Shown piece after piece: positions 1 through 10,565 of a stretch of DNA of 64,000 bases; position 1 is the stretch's first letter, and each line of letters begins with the position of its first letter. The position numbers and the translations under genes are program-made. Source of the DNA: Phytophthora hibernalis. Its lineage: Eukaryota; Oomycota; Peronosporomycetes; Peronosporales; Peronosporaceae. The stretch is from the NCBI GenBank assembly GCA_012656075.1, contig JAAKBF010000092.1, positions 248,001 through 312,000 of the forward strand, in the 5' to 3' direction. A model generated the notes under the pieces. That model had not been told where the DNA came from, did not search any database, and worked only from the letters and a program-made list of their open reading frames with translations.

Positions 1-615
1 CTCATCGTCACTCTCGAACGGGTCAAGCTCCACGCCCGACGAGCCATCGCTCTCGAGGTCATCGCTGCAGAAGCTATCCGACTCGTCGTCATCACTGCAC
101 CACTATCATCCTCTCCGGAGGAGAGCACACTGCTGTAGATGAAGAAGTTATCATGCTCGCTGTTCTTCTCCTTCTTCTCCGCTTCAGGTGAAGGCAGCGC
201 AAGACGCTGGCGCTTGGGTGCGGGGTGCGGCTGAATCGCTCGACATCGCAAATAGCGCCACATCTGCGGGAATCTCCACGCGAGCTGCCTTGGCGTTTTT
301 CTTTGAAGCCGTCTTTGCGCCCTTGGCATGAGCAACTGGGATGCGCCTGGACGGTGCAGCCACTTCATCGTCGTCATGCATCGGACGAGGGATCTCACAG
401 TTGTTGCGCAGCAAATCTTCATATCCAAATGCTGACTCGGCTAGCCCCTTGATGATAGCCTCGCGGCTCATCGCTGCACTTTTCTGTCGCAGATGGCCGA
501 TGATCAGGTCCTTCCACACCCCAAACTGGTTGGTGTCCTTCGGAAAGACCAGTCTATCAAACGAGCCGTGAGCTGAGTTGCTGGCCATTGTTGCTTGTAA
601 TGTCTTGTACTTCAC
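1..615 (-). CDS. Unknown protein, partial at the left edge, frame-disrupted
   Basis: I do not recognise this gene. An open frame begins at ATG 615, or at the second ATG near 588, and runs to a stop at 184. The N-terminal half is protein-like (segment FGVWKDLIIGHLRQK near residue 32), followed by a Lys/Ala-rich basic stretch around residues 95-112. Past the stop, another frame on the same strand continues with Lys/Glu-rich and then Asp/Ser-rich acidic sequence to base 1, for example EAEKKEKNSEHDNFF and later SDDDESDSF. The gene therefore probably continues off the left edge through one or more frame breaks. An acidic C-terminus after a basic linker would suit a nuclear or chromatin-associated protein, but that is a guess. 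The same break type occurs in recognisable genes in this window. Confidence 0.4.
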
Positions 616-1385
616 ACTTGAAATGTTAAAGTGAATAAGTCCCTTTATTCGTTCAATTTGCTTTATTGATGACTTATACCGCTATCATAATGCTATATAA
701 CAGACGTGCTCAGTCTGAAGTAAAAGCGGAAGTGAGGACACTCGTCCTCGCTTCCTCGTCTTGCTTCCGTTCCTCATCGCACAAATATCTTCCTCTAGAG
801 AGGAGGCTGGAGCCAATCCTTATTGTCTCCTTACCAATCAGCTGATCTGTACCATAGACCATGATCGACACTTGACTATAAAGCATACTAAAACCAATTT
901 ACTTTATTTAATATGTCTGGCCCGGTGCTTCTGAACCCATCCCAGGGATCGTCTGTCCAGTCTCCTTACCGAACAGACGGGTCCTGGTGCTGGTGCTCCG
1001 CACAGGAGCTTCTACTGAAGCCTCTGCCTAACAACCTCGCTATTGTACTCGACATAAGTCATTGGACCAAGACTTTCTAACCGACCACATAAAATGTCTT
1101 AGCTCTTTAAATACTTATTGTGGGTTCTACTCAAAATTACATTGGGCGATTGGTTGAATATCCGGCGGTGGAACCGCCATGCAATGGCCAGTGCCCTAAA
1201 TCTGACTGCCAAATTCACACTAAGTCTGATTCGTACTTACTGTGACACATGTGCTGCTATGGGCAACTTCGTAAATGACTTGCAATTTGAATGTGGCGGT
1301 TAAGCGAACCGCCCAAGATCTGCAAATTTGGACGGAATTCACAATATTGGTTGGCACTTTGAAAACCACCAGTCGCTTCTATTGA
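616..1385. other. Intergenic, no gene recognised
   Basis: AT-rich spacer with scattered stops in all frames. The stretch around 905-1030 repeats short pieces such as CTCCTTACCGAACAGACGGG and GGTGCTGGTGCT. No RNA gene or transposon end was recognised. Confidence 0.4.
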
Positions 1386-1403
1386 CAGCTAGGCGTGTAC
1401 ACG

Positions 1404-1715
1404 ACTCTTTAGCTTATTGAAAAAGCGCATTCCACGGTGGAGGCTCGCGAAGAGCTGACACCGGGGCAGAAGAGGTTCATAGTAAGGTGCTACAAATTTA
1501 TGGACAATGCAGACGCCCGGAATGTATTCAACGTCCACCAAACCAAGAAACTTGTAGCCCAGTGTCTTGGGATTAGACACGGCACAGTTTCGACGGTCAT
1601 GGAGGAGTACAAGGCCGAGAACTTGACCGACTTCAAGGTTACCTACCGAATCGCCCATGCTTTCCTTTCTTATCAGTTATATACAAAACATCTATACTTT
1701 TATTATGTAGTCTAA
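1404..1715 (+). pseudogene. Transposase-like N-terminal remnant
   Basis: An open frame without an ATG encodes a helix-turn-helix-like segment: TPGQKRFIVRCYKF, then VHQTKKLVAQCLGI, then TVSTVMEEYK, roughly residues 8-60 counted from the GTG at 1437. The order (basic helix, LG(I/F)xxxTVSxVxxEY helix) resembles the DNA-binding N-terminus of Tc1/mariner-type or related DDE transposases in oomycetes. This is a family-level inference. The frame ends at 1715 with no catalytic domain. Taken alone it is a short fragment, and a different HTH gene fragment is possible. Confidence 0.35.
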
Positions 1716-2420
1716 GCCTGATGACGCTAGAACATCATCTTTAATACATGTACCTCTGGGAATGCATAGTGACCTGTCTCATTACATTCAGTCTGTTCCA
1801 ATGCGATTGACCAACGCTGGTCACCCATTGTCTTCTTTTTTAAAAGTACACATGCTTATAAGCAACTGCCAATCAAAGGCATCCCTGAAGATCAACCCTT
1901 TACCATCTCAAACGCAGAATCCGAGGCGTCTTTTTAAAACGCTCATAGCGTCAAAACTGCTGCGAATTAGCCTGTTTCAACCACGTTTTCAGAATCTAAA
2001 CATGCGGTTACATCCTATATCTAAATGTCGATATAGGCTTAAATTGTTGTCTTGGCCGAAGTTATATGTATGAATAACCGTCAGACGGAGCGGCAAATTC
2101 ACAAGTGAGTGTCGTCCCCAGCTCTTCATCCGGTTGGGTTCTCTTTTCCTTGTTGGCCTTGTTTGCCACTCAATAACATCTCTTAAGATCAGTATACTTA
2201 CAGTAATACCAAGTTCTAACCAATTGGCATCTGTTTCTAACTAAGATTAGAAACCAGATTTGTTTACCAAAAGTTGGTACTTAACCTTAACTACAACAGT
2301 TTTTAACAACTAAATGGCGCCTCCAATGACTTATGTCGAGTACAATACAGCTAGAGTTAAAATTTAGTAGAATTTAATTCTACGCAAGCAATACAAGGTT
2401 AACGGAAGCGCCAGCTTACC
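1716..2420. other. Intergenic, AT-rich, with a small hairpin
   Basis: No gene recognised. A near-perfect inverted repeat lies around 2230-2260 (TTTCTAA, 6-nt loop, TTAGAAA, with arms extending to ATCTG/CCAGAT). Confidence 0.35.
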
Positions 2421-2423
2421 TCG

Positions 2424-3082
2424 TGTGTTCCGATTTATCGAGACCCACTACACCCGGGCAGGAGCACACACCATTTGCCAGCTTCTGATCACCGGGACAC
2501 GAACACGTATTGCCGATGGAGTTTGGTCTCGTGGACACCCACACGAGCCACCAATGAGCGTCTGGTCTCCCAGGCACTGGCACACCCCATCAACGAGTGA
2601 TGGACCTACGGGGCATTTGCATACTCCATCAACATTTGAGAGACCCGTCGGACATGGACACTTGCATTTATTCTCACTGCGAGTGGAGACTGCGTCTACC
2701 AGGGCAGGGCAGTCGGCCACGTTGCGGATAGACACCGGGATGGCCAAATTAATGGCCGTCAGCGTCGAAACCACGATGTCGGTGGGCAAGACGGCGCAGT
2801 AGAGCGATTTACACACACGAACCACCACCGCGTCCGTCGCCGTGGAGGTATCCGTTCCGCTCAATTGTGACGAGAAACCGGAGGCCGCGGAGTCAGCAGC
2901 GAAGGAATAGCCGTACGTGTTGGTCCGGCACTTTTAAATGTACCACTTCTTCATGAGCCACAGTTTGATGTCCTCGTCGAAGTCGAAACACAAGGAGAAG
3001 GTGATCTGCAACTTGCAAGTCGTAGTTCTTTTTCACTGCACACGACAGGCCCGAGACTGGGGGAACGTTTGCCATGAGCTCG
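2424..3082 (-). pseudogene. Cys-rich repeat protein gene, broken
   Basis: Reading leftwards, the product has a globular part (motifs TDIVVSTLTAINLAIP and CPALVDAVSTRSENK) followed by short Cys repeats of the type DGVCxCP: NVDGVCKCP, LVDGVCQC, IGGSCGCP. Two more repeats, NTCSCPGDQK and ANGVCSCPG, are in a neighbouring frame, because one G appears to be missing at 2513-2514; that frame stops near 2424. Upstream, an in-frame TAA at 2934-2936 separates the Cys-rich part from a segment ending DEDIKLWLMKKWYI that looks like the same protein, and the likely start near 3082 is in yet another frame. The repeats resemble EGF-like or proprotein Cys-knot repeats of extracellular proteins. No known family was identified. 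It is called a pseudogene because of the in-frame stop, but part of the damage may be sequence error. Confidence 0.45.
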
Positions 3083-3249
3083 GTCGACATCTTAAGCAAC
3101 GTAGAGTTAGCTCCATCTTCCTCAGCCGTACCCGTTCACGAAGGGGATAATAGACTTTTCACGCTTGAAAGGTTTATTTTTTCATTTTTGTTGAGTGAGC
3201 ATGAATTAATACTTTGTAGTATACTCTATTGCTGCACAGACGATCTCAT

Positions 3250-4320
3250 TCACTCGTCCAGCAGCATGGTCTTCATACTGCTCTGAATCTGCTCGTAGGC
3301 GGCAAAAATGATGGCACCCGTGGGCATCACTTTGAGGATGTTCGCGGACAAGCCCTTGAACAGACCGACGTAGCCTTCGTGTCGGATGATCTTCGTCGTG
3401 CAGTCCCACGTGCCATGGTACTTGTTCGCTGAAGGTCCTCCCTGCTGCAGACGAGCTTTGATCACTTGGTACGGGTACGTCGCAGTGGATGCAATCGACT
3501 GGGCCACCGCACCCATGGCAAGCGTCGGGATCATGTCCATCTCAGGGCTCCAGTGCGTCTGGTACAGGCCTTTCAGTCTCTCATAAGCCACAAACTTGAT
3601 CGCTCCGTTCGTCGTGAGGAACAGTGCTGGTATCATGCCTTTATACAACGCCGATGCCCCTTCCTCTGCTACAATTCTTCGGAATGCATCTGCGTACAAC
3701 ATACAAAGTCGACATTAAGCTTCACAACTCACCATCCAATTGCATCCTCAAGTCGTACCTGACATGCTTCGATACGGTATATTCTCCGCCAGCTTTTTCG
3801 CTGCGTCCTTGCCTGTGACACTTGCTTGGATCCGTCTATTGCTCTGCACTTGCATTCGGATTTTAATGAGCCAGATGGGGTTGGTCAGGGGTACGCAGAT
3901 GCATCCAGCCTCGATGCCCGAGAAGAAATGCTGCCACGAGCCCTGGATCCAGCCTTCGTCCGCCATGCGGGCGTAGCGCTGCTTGGCGTTCTGGTACACG
4001 AGCATGTAGATGCCCCACGACAGCGTCGCACCATACAGAGCCGGACTCATTCCTCGGAACAGTGCACGGACGCCTTCTTCCGCCACGATGGAGCGGAACG
4101 CGTGGCCCAGCGAGCGATAGGCGTGCGCCGACTTCTCGTGCACTTGGTAGCGCACCTTCACCAGGTCCAACGGGTACAGAAGAAACGTGGAGATGGCGCC
4201 CGCACCCAGTCCTGCCGTCGTGTGGATCACACTGCGCCACTGGTCCTCCGACAGCAGCTCCTTCATCGTCATCACGTCCCTGGAAGTGCTAAGTCCAGGA
4301 ATGCGGCCAGGATTAGCCAA
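3250..4320 (-). CDS. Mitochondrial carrier, folate/FAD-type (SLC25A32-like)
   Basis: Two exons, 4320-3759 and 3689-3250, are joined across a 69-nt GT-AG intron (3690-3758), giving 333 residues, typical for a mitochondrial carrier. The three repeat signatures are visible: PLDLVKVRYQ near residue 50, TNPIWLIKIRMQVQ near 150, and YPYQVIKARLQQ near 265. The second and third (NPIWxIK, YPYQVxxARLQ) are characteristic of the folate/FAD/pyridine-nucleotide branch (SLC25A32, yeast Flx1), so an inner-membrane cofactor carrier is likely. The exact substrate is not decidable here. The splice restores a single frame reading YRSMS-DAFRRIV. The gene starts 138 bp from the divergent topoisomerase-like gene and may share its promoter region. 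Confidence 0.9.
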
Positions 4321-4400
4321 TGACGGATATGCTGGATGGAAGGTTTAGATATGCTGAGAGAGGAGTTCAACTTCGGAGTGATGGTCGTCTAAGTTGCCTT

Positions 4401-4413
4401 TTCATTCCGCACT
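4401..4413 (+). promoter_or_regulatory. Oomycete initiator-like element
   Basis: TTCATTCCGCACT lies 45 bp upstream of the ATG at 4459. It matches the core of the oomycete Inr consensus (TCATTYYNCA). Only the match is seen; transcription start is inferred. Confidence 0.45.
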
Positions 4414-4458
4414 CGTTCAGCGTTCAGTGTGGAAAAGAGAGTGAAGGTGAAGAACGAC

Positions 4459-6006
4459 ATGGTGGGGAAGAGAAAGGATCGCGGCGCGCAGTTTATCCGC
4501 AGCAACTTGGAGCTGCTGGGCTTCGGCTCCCCGCGAGACGCGCTGGTGCAAGCGGTCAAGGAGCTCTTTGAGAACGGTGCAACCGCGTGTAGAATAGCAT
4601 TAAAGAGCAGCTTAAACTAAGAAAGTGGTGTAAATTCTTGCCAGCACTGGACGCAACGCAGGCACTGGGCTCGGAATCTTCGTGGGATGACGCACCGCTC
4701 GAACTGCTGCGCGTCACAGTGCAGTTGAACCAAGATACAGACTGCATCGACGTCGTGTGCGCCGATACTGGCTCCGGGATGCACGCGCATCAAGTTAAAC
4801 TACTGTGTTGTAATGCATTCGAGACGACTAAGACGACGGTAGCAGGCACAGGAGGCTGCACAAGTGGCAAATACGGTGTGTTGATGGAGTTTTAGAGCCT
4901 AGGGAGGTTCTAAGTGTTCTGTAGGTGTTGGGCTCAAAGCGGCGGTGCTCTACAGTCAGCTGTATACGAATGATGCAAGCCTGAAGATCACGACGACCTC
5001 CAACTCGGACGGCATTTTGTATGTGCAGCTACGTATCGATCCGAACTCGGAGGAGACGGCTGTCGTCAAGAAGGTTGCCCATTTCGTTGTGAGCGAAGAC
5101 CACCAGCACTTCTCCGGAACGGAGATGAGGCTGTCGATTCCATGTCCTGAGAGTACAGCGGATGTAGAGGGCGCAGCGGATGCACTAGCATTATATTTCC
5201 AGTGTCTACGGTACACGGCTCCTCCGTTTGTTGCTGTGCAGTTCAACTTTGACGTCGCGGAGGTGAGTACAAGCGTCGAGTGCCACCACGGTGAAGTGCC
5301 GATTGACCGGTTTGTTGCGGATCTTGGAGCAAGTGTCGATGATATCGTGTATGCAGTGCATGACGAAGAACTTGTCTCCATCAGCTGCGTCGCACTAATG
5401 GTTGGGGAGATGGAGTCGAATGGCCAAGGCGACATTGAAATCTGCCTGCTCCGATATGCCAATCACGCTCCGCTGGTCAATGGAGAGGACTTATTCCTCT
5501 GTGGACTCACTAAGGGAGTTAGCTCGTGGAAAATTTGGAAGAAGTACGGCCTCCGCTGTCGACGGACCAACTCGCATCTCGTGAACCAGCTCCTCGCTAC
5601 GCCACTGAGAGCTTCAGCTGGGAATGATGTTGAGGACGCTGGCGGCCCGATTCGACTCGTTTTGGCTGTCGATATCTGCGTCGCTGGGTTTGCAGACATC
5701 AGTGCGCTCAAATACGGAACTTTGAAGAAGAGCACACTCGACGCATGCTACGCTGACGGGGTGCAGACGTGCTGTCGCTCGGTTTTGCAGCAACTCGCGG
5801 AGGCAGGACGACTGTGCACTCCACAGCAGCAGCAAGACCAAGATCTCGTAGAGAATTTTGCGCCGTTGATCGCGAAATCTCTCTCGGCCATCGTGAAGCA
5901 GTCGCAAGTGGGTCAACCGAGTGACTGTGAGTCAACGCAACGCCCAGACCACTTCAAGGAGGAATTCATCCTAGAAGAGCTGCAAGCTGTCCTGAAAACC
6001 TGGTAA
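4459..6006 (+). CDS. Topoisomerase VI subunit B-like GHKL ATPase
   Basis: Three exons (4459-4576, 4645-4875, 4925-6006) with introns of 68 and 49 nt give 476 residues. The splices restore the GHKL ATPase motifs: ELFENALDA (Asn39, N box), ADTGSGM (Asp80, G1 box) and SGKYGVGLK (about residues 113-121, Gly-rich lid). Further on, LLRYANHAPLVNG and WKIWKKYGL match the transducer region of archaeal Topo VI B and of the eukaryotic meiotic TOPOVIB-like proteins. Topo VI B partners the A subunit or SPO11 in ATP-dependent DNA breakage. The sequence cannot say whether this copy serves meiosis or endoreduplication. At 476 residues it is a little shorter than archaeal TopoVIB (about 530). ATG 4459 is the first ATG in frame. 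Confidence 0.85.
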
Positions 6007-6082
6007 ACCGCATATGCAGTAACATAGTGCGCAGAGGGCGGGGATTGTTGGCCACACCATCAACGACGGAAAAGCAGGAAAC

Positions 6083-6858
6083 ATGTCGGCTATCGGAGCT
6101 GCGCGAGCTGGAGAAGGACAAGAAGGGCGCGAACAATGCCGGTCTGAAGGTGCGTGCGTCAATCAGATGTGATTGCGGTACTGTGGCGACAAACTGATCT
6201 TTATGTGTGGTCTGCTGTCATTATCGCTGCCAGGAGCTGTTCCTGAACCTGCCAACCCGTATTCGTCAGTCTGGTCCCGTCAAGGGCGGCATCAACTTTG
6301 CCTTGAAGGTAAGCTGGATTGTGTGAATATTTCTGTTAAAAAGTGTTGCAAAGTGTGAGTTCTAATGCGGGATCTTGTTGGCTGTTGTTGCAGAGCTGGA
6401 AGACTTCGGGCCGGTGGCTCTGGGTCCTGTCGACGACGCTGCTGGTCACGCTGGTGCCTCTCAGCATTGAAGTGCGTATTGATGCAGCATTTAGCGAAAC
6501 CTACGCTTCGACAACGTATAGCTCTGGTATTCGTGCGCTGTGTACTGACCATGAGGGGTGTTTGATTTAGATGTTGCGTGAGGAACAGACGAACGAGGTG
6601 GTGAAGGAGCTGGTGAGCAAGGGCTTCAGCTATAACCAGATCCAGGGCATGGGCTACATGGTGTCTCAGCCGGAAAGCACGCTCGCGGCGCCTGCCGAAG
6701 GCGCCCCCAGTAATTTGACAGCTCTTACTTTTGACGGAGCTGTGGCAAGTCGCGACGAAGTAAAATTCACAGCACCTTCAACAAGCGGCGCGTCACTAGC
6801 TGTACATTTCGTTGTGGTCTACGGTATCCGGCCCAGGAGAAGACCCAAGACTCGATGA
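6083..6858 (+). CDS. TOM22/TOM9-like mitochondrial import receptor subunit
   Basis: Exons 6234-6308, 6394-6471 and 6571-6858, plus a first exon ending at 6149, join in phase across introns at 6150-6233, 6309-6393 and 6472-6570. The product has a Lys/Glu-rich N-terminus (ELRELEKDKKGANNAG), the segment LFLNLPTRIR, a single membrane span (WLWVLSTTLLVTLVPLSIE) and MLREEQTNE after it. The order matches Tom22/Tom9, the tail-anchored receptor that organises the TOM complex in the outer mitochondrial membrane. The short N-terminus lacks a long acidic receptor domain, as in plant Tom9. The only nearby ATG (6083) is out of frame with the rest of exon 1, so the start is uncertain: either an indel or an unseen upstream exon. 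The tail after GYMVSQPEST is not conserved-looking. Confidence 0.7.
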
Positions 6859-7028
6859 CTTTAGGCTGCTATGCATCTGGTAAAGAACGTCGCGGTTGGT
6901 GTGATGGAGGAGATTCAACGGAACATAGATCGTGTACATTCGTCGTCGCCGACGAGCTTACACTCCTGACCCTTCTACTAATTGACCCCGTGCTACCCAC
7001 GTCGCTCATACAGCTCGTTGCTGTAGTT

Positions 7029-7413
7029 CTAGTCGCTTTTCTTCTTCTTCTGACTCTTGATCATGACCATGCCGATGAAAGTGGCAGCACCGCTGAAGAG
7101 CAGCACGAGCAACACCGCAGGGATGCTGATGGCGTAGTGGTAGGGCAGGAAAAACTGCTGAATGGGGTGGTCCTCATCAATGAACGGCTGTGGTAGCAGT
7201 CACGACGAATGCGCAACGTCAGGGAGTGTGTGATCTGACGTCTTGGTTATTGGGCGTACCGTGAGCAGCACCCAAATGCTGTAGTAAACGTAGACGATGA
7301 CGCTGATGGCCAGCAGCACGAGGCCGACAAGCTTGTCTGATGCTCCCTGATATTAGCTGCATGGTTAGCGGACAAACTCACCCAGAAGAGAGGAGACCAG
7401 CAGAGCGCACCAT
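7029..7413 (-). CDS. DPM2: Dolichol-phosphate mannose synthase regulatory subunit
   Basis: Three exons are inferred: the bare ATG at 7413-7411, then 7346-7260, then 7187-7029, with introns of 64 nt (GTGCGC...CAG) and 72 nt (GTACGC...CAG). All junctions are in phase 0 and give 82 residues, close to the 84 of human DPM2. The protein starts GASDKLVGLVLLAISV, has two membrane spans, carries the family signature PFIDxxHxIxxxFLPxxYAIxIP between them, and ends in a Lys-rich tail (KSQKKKKSD). DPM2 is a small ER membrane protein that stabilises DPM synthase and supports GPI-anchor and N-glycan precursor synthesis. The single-codon first exon is inferred; an alternative upstream start cannot be excluded. 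The gene is easy to miss because each exon is short. Confidence 0.82.
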
Positions 7414-8173
7414 GATGCAGTCACGTTTCAATTGTGGACTAAAAAGAGTGGGGTGTTCAAAACAAATAGGAAGTGTAGCCATGTTTGAGGATACTTTCGC
7501 GTATTCTAAATTTAAACGGTACATTATTAAATTCTTAATTTAAACGGTACACCAGGATACAGTGAATAAACGTTGCAGTTGTGATCATCCTATTAATAGC
7601 ATTGGCGGGGCCACGTCTGAAATCTAAAAGGCCTACGCAACCGTATTTAAATGATGTCCTGTTCAAGTTCGCTTTTCCGAGATGATAGTCTAATTTCTGA
7701 CACTAACATCCGTAAGAAATTAGACTATCATCGCACTCGAACCTAGCCTAACTAACAACTGCCATCGTTTCCTTATCTTCTTTCACGATACCGGTCGTGA
7801 ATACTTTGAGAGCCTTCGTATCTCAACACCAAGATGAGAGATATACAGATATTAAAAATGCTAAAACAGAAAGGTAGCACTCGATCGAAGCTTGAGCGCT
7901 GTCGTAGGCAGTGGACTCCACTGTGGAGATCATCTATAATAAACACGGCCAGCGATCCTGCTGGGGATCCTGAATACACAGCCGGGAAGTGATTTAATTA
8001 AAATCTTTGCTTTTGTGTGTCGTTTTTATTTTTAAAAATAATAACCACTTGACTGTCAAATCATTGTTGGCGACACTCTACAACCACTGCGCAACCGATC
8101 GCAAACCTGACTCACTGCGTCTTTATTCTCGATTTTTGGCAACCACGCAAGTTTCAAGCACCTGACAGCCAAT
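7414..8173. other. Intergenic with hairpin and short direct repeats
   Basis: No gene recognised. It holds a perfect 18-bp inverted repeat (7681-7698 and 7715-7732, 16-nt loop). AATTTAAACGGTACA occurs twice in direct orientation near 7507 and 7538. The stretch is AT-rich and may include a small degraded inverted-repeat element. Confidence 0.45.
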
Positions 8174-8613
8174 ATGCCCTCGTTGCGTGCTTTTTCCACA
8201 TCTTCTTTCTTTGGTTTGACATTGCTGACCCTTTCGACTGCCCAAGAAGTAACCACTGGAGGGAGTCCGAGCTCCAGCATTACTGATGCCAACAAGGAAA
8301 TGCTAATTGCGGCGTTGAGCGATGTCAGCGCATACAGTAACAACGTTGCCACCCTGATTTGCGTCTACGAAGTCAACACGCTGGAGGCGCAGTATCGGCC
8401 ACAGGCGCAACAAACTACAACTTCGGTGTCACTGGCTGCAAGGTGGACACGGAGATTGTGGGTCGTTGCCCTGACTTGACCACCTTCCCTAGTTGTGGAA
8501 GCTATTCACAAGCTAAATACACAATCGTCATTTCTTCGGAGTCTGGCACGAACGAGGTGACTTCAATCACAGCCCAGAAGTTGAAGTCAGCTGGAAAATG
8601 TCAAACAAAGTAA
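8174..8613 (+). CDS. Cystatin-like secreted protease inhibitor, frameshifted
   Basis: ATG 8174 opens a protein with a hydrophobic N-terminus (FFGLTLLTLSTAQ, probable signal peptide, about 23 residues), a Gly-Gly pair (29-30) and a helix (ANKEMLIAALSDVSAYSNN) that aligns with the intact cystatin at 11,974-12,369. At about 8391 the frame is lost, and the shared continuation (TNYNFGVTGCKVD, then PDLTTFPSCGSYSQAKYTIV) is one frame over, stopping at 8613. The break falls at the QxVxG protease-binding loop, and the second loop Pro-Trp seen in the paralogue is absent (SSESGTNEV instead). Even if the shift is a sequence error, inhibition may be weak. Family: EPIC-type cystatins of Phytophthora, which act on plant apoplastic papain-like proteases. 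It converges with the galectin-RRM gene, 152 bp apart. Confidence 0.65.
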
Positions 8614-8765
8614 CCACAGTGAACTCCGATTGAACGCTCACTGACGCCAGGTTATGATACCTCGAAGTACATGTATACACCAAACCGAACAAAATTCAAA
8701 TACAAAGTGTATGCAAACCTGCACCGAGTTTTCACCTCGATCTGAAGCTCAAGTTTTTTGCCCTC

Positions 8766-10416
8766 TCACTTAGGAGGAAGCGCGCATGACACACGCAACT
8801 TCATTCCGTTGAACTCCTTGCCATCCAGGTCTTCCACAGCTCGATTCATGTCCTCAGCACTGCGAAGCGTTACGAAGCCGAATCCACGAGCAGTGATGCG
8901 TACGGTTTCGAAACCAAGGTACTGAAACAGGAATGAGAGCTCGTCACGCGAGGTGCCCTGGGGAGATTGCCAACGTACACCTCATACGGATGCGGAGCGG
9001 GGTGGAAACGGTCGCCACCTCTGCCAGGATTAGCACCGCGGTAGGCTCCACCACGGTCACCATCGGGGCCTCGGGGTCGGTAGCCGCCACCGCTGCCTCG
9101 TCGACGCGTATCGAGGTTGGGTGGGACCTCGGCGTGACCCCACCACACGCTGTGCACAATAACGCCCTCTGGGTTGCCGTTCTCATCACGCGTGGGAACC
9201 GTTAGAACAAGGTTCTCGCCTTCACGGATAGGCACGCGATGCTTAAACTCGTCCTGAAAGATTTCCTCGATGAACACGAGGAAGCCTGTCGGTACAACTG
9301 TCAGACGCAGCGTGAACGCTTCTCCAAACGTAATAGGGAATCGCTGCAGCGGTTGCGAGCAGCCCCAACGCCCATCGATGTTGCTGTTTTGGATAATATG
9401 ACCTCCTCGCTGACGACGCGGGTTGAAGTGATACAGCACCGTGCCCGGGTACGGCGCGCCGCTGAGCATGCTCGACTGCGTGCTGACATTGAAACAACAG
9501 CGCGACGATCTGGGCGGCAACGTCGCATGAATGATCAGCGTGTTGTTCGTGGCAAACGCCACTTCAGGCAGCACCAGATCTAACGGCGTTCCCGTGGCCG
9601 AGTCCCAGTCCTCATTTCTCAAGAAGCTCTCGAGAGGCAGCTGAATGGACGTGCGTCCTCCTTGGATCTTAATCTCCCGGGCTTGTCACTTTTGGTGCTG
9701 CGCGGGCGTTTGACACTGTGCACTCCGCCCACAACACTGCCCGAGCCTCCTCTCAGGATGTCCGTCAGCGGGTTGGACCTCTTCACCGCAGTAGAAGCCC
9801 CCGCAGCCCTCGATACGCCCGCCTTCTTGGCCATCAGCATTTTGGCTCGGTCCACCGCCGACATGGGCGGCTTGGCACCTGCTGCAGCTGCCCCACCACT
9901 AGCTGCTCCAGTACTGGACGTAGAAACACTGGAACGTTGAGCCAGGAAGCTCTGCACGCGCGCTCGGTCCGAAGACAGTTGACGCTTAGGCGTCGTAGCA
10001 GATGGCGGCGTGGCGCCTCCAGCGGAGACTTTGCCCATGGATCCGAAGGAGCTCTTCCGCCCCAACGGGGTCCCACCCATTTTTCCTGTGGCGGTGGGGG
10101 ACGCGCTGATCCCCGACGGAGCCGATACGTTCAACTCTGATGTCACCCCATTGCCCCCGAGCCGGATGACACACCTAAAGTATCCTGTCATACAAACGTC
10201 ATATCGCGATATGAAAATTATATGACGGGAAGGACTCATATCGATGGATAAGAAAATATGGACTGCGTACCGAAGTGGCGGCTTGAAGAGCTGCAGCAGG
10301 AGGATCTCCTGCGACGTGAGGTACTTGCCGTTGAAGGCCTCGAGCTGCAGATGCTGCTGCAGCTCGTTGGGCTCGTCGTCCTTGGCGGGCTCCACGGTCA
10401 CCTCGTCCTTCGCCAT
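8766..10416 (-). CDS. Galectin-domain and RRM fusion protein
   Basis: ATG 10416; a 96-nt in-phase intron (10175-10270) has no stop, so retention would also be open. After a Ser/Ala/Gly-rich, basic N-terminal region (KRPRSTKSDKPG) comes a galectin-like carbohydrate-recognition domain: TSIQLPLESFLRNEDWD, YHFNPRR (His, Asn and Arg of the sugar site), IIQNS, a Trp-Gly (DGRWG) and EFKHRVPI. The Glu usually following WGxE is not visible. Then comes an Arg-Gly-rich linker and a C-terminal RRM with RNP2 (VYVGNL) and RNP1 (RGFGFVTL), stopping at 8766-8768. Two frame breaks, each one base short, sit at a CCC run (9676-9678) and a GGGG run (8960-8963). Both look like consensus errors because both sides are well conserved. 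An RNA-binding role is likely; sugar binding is uncertain. Confidence 0.7.
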
Positions 10417-10565
10417 ACTGTTCCTCAGACGAATTGATATTATGAATCAACGGAGTATTTACTTATCCGTATGCTATATGTTAGGTTATTCTATCTACGT
10501 GGTACACACACGTGTGTGGTAAACACCAACGTACGTCGCGTACACGAGACTTCACAATTGGGAAG

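Noticed and set aside
3826..4323. Plus-strand frame over the mitochondrial carrier
   Set aside because: Arg/His-rich shadow of the carrier, whose motifs are clear on the other strand.
7681..7732. Rho-independent-type terminator
   Set aside because: Eukaryotic context, long loop, no T-run and no gene ending there.
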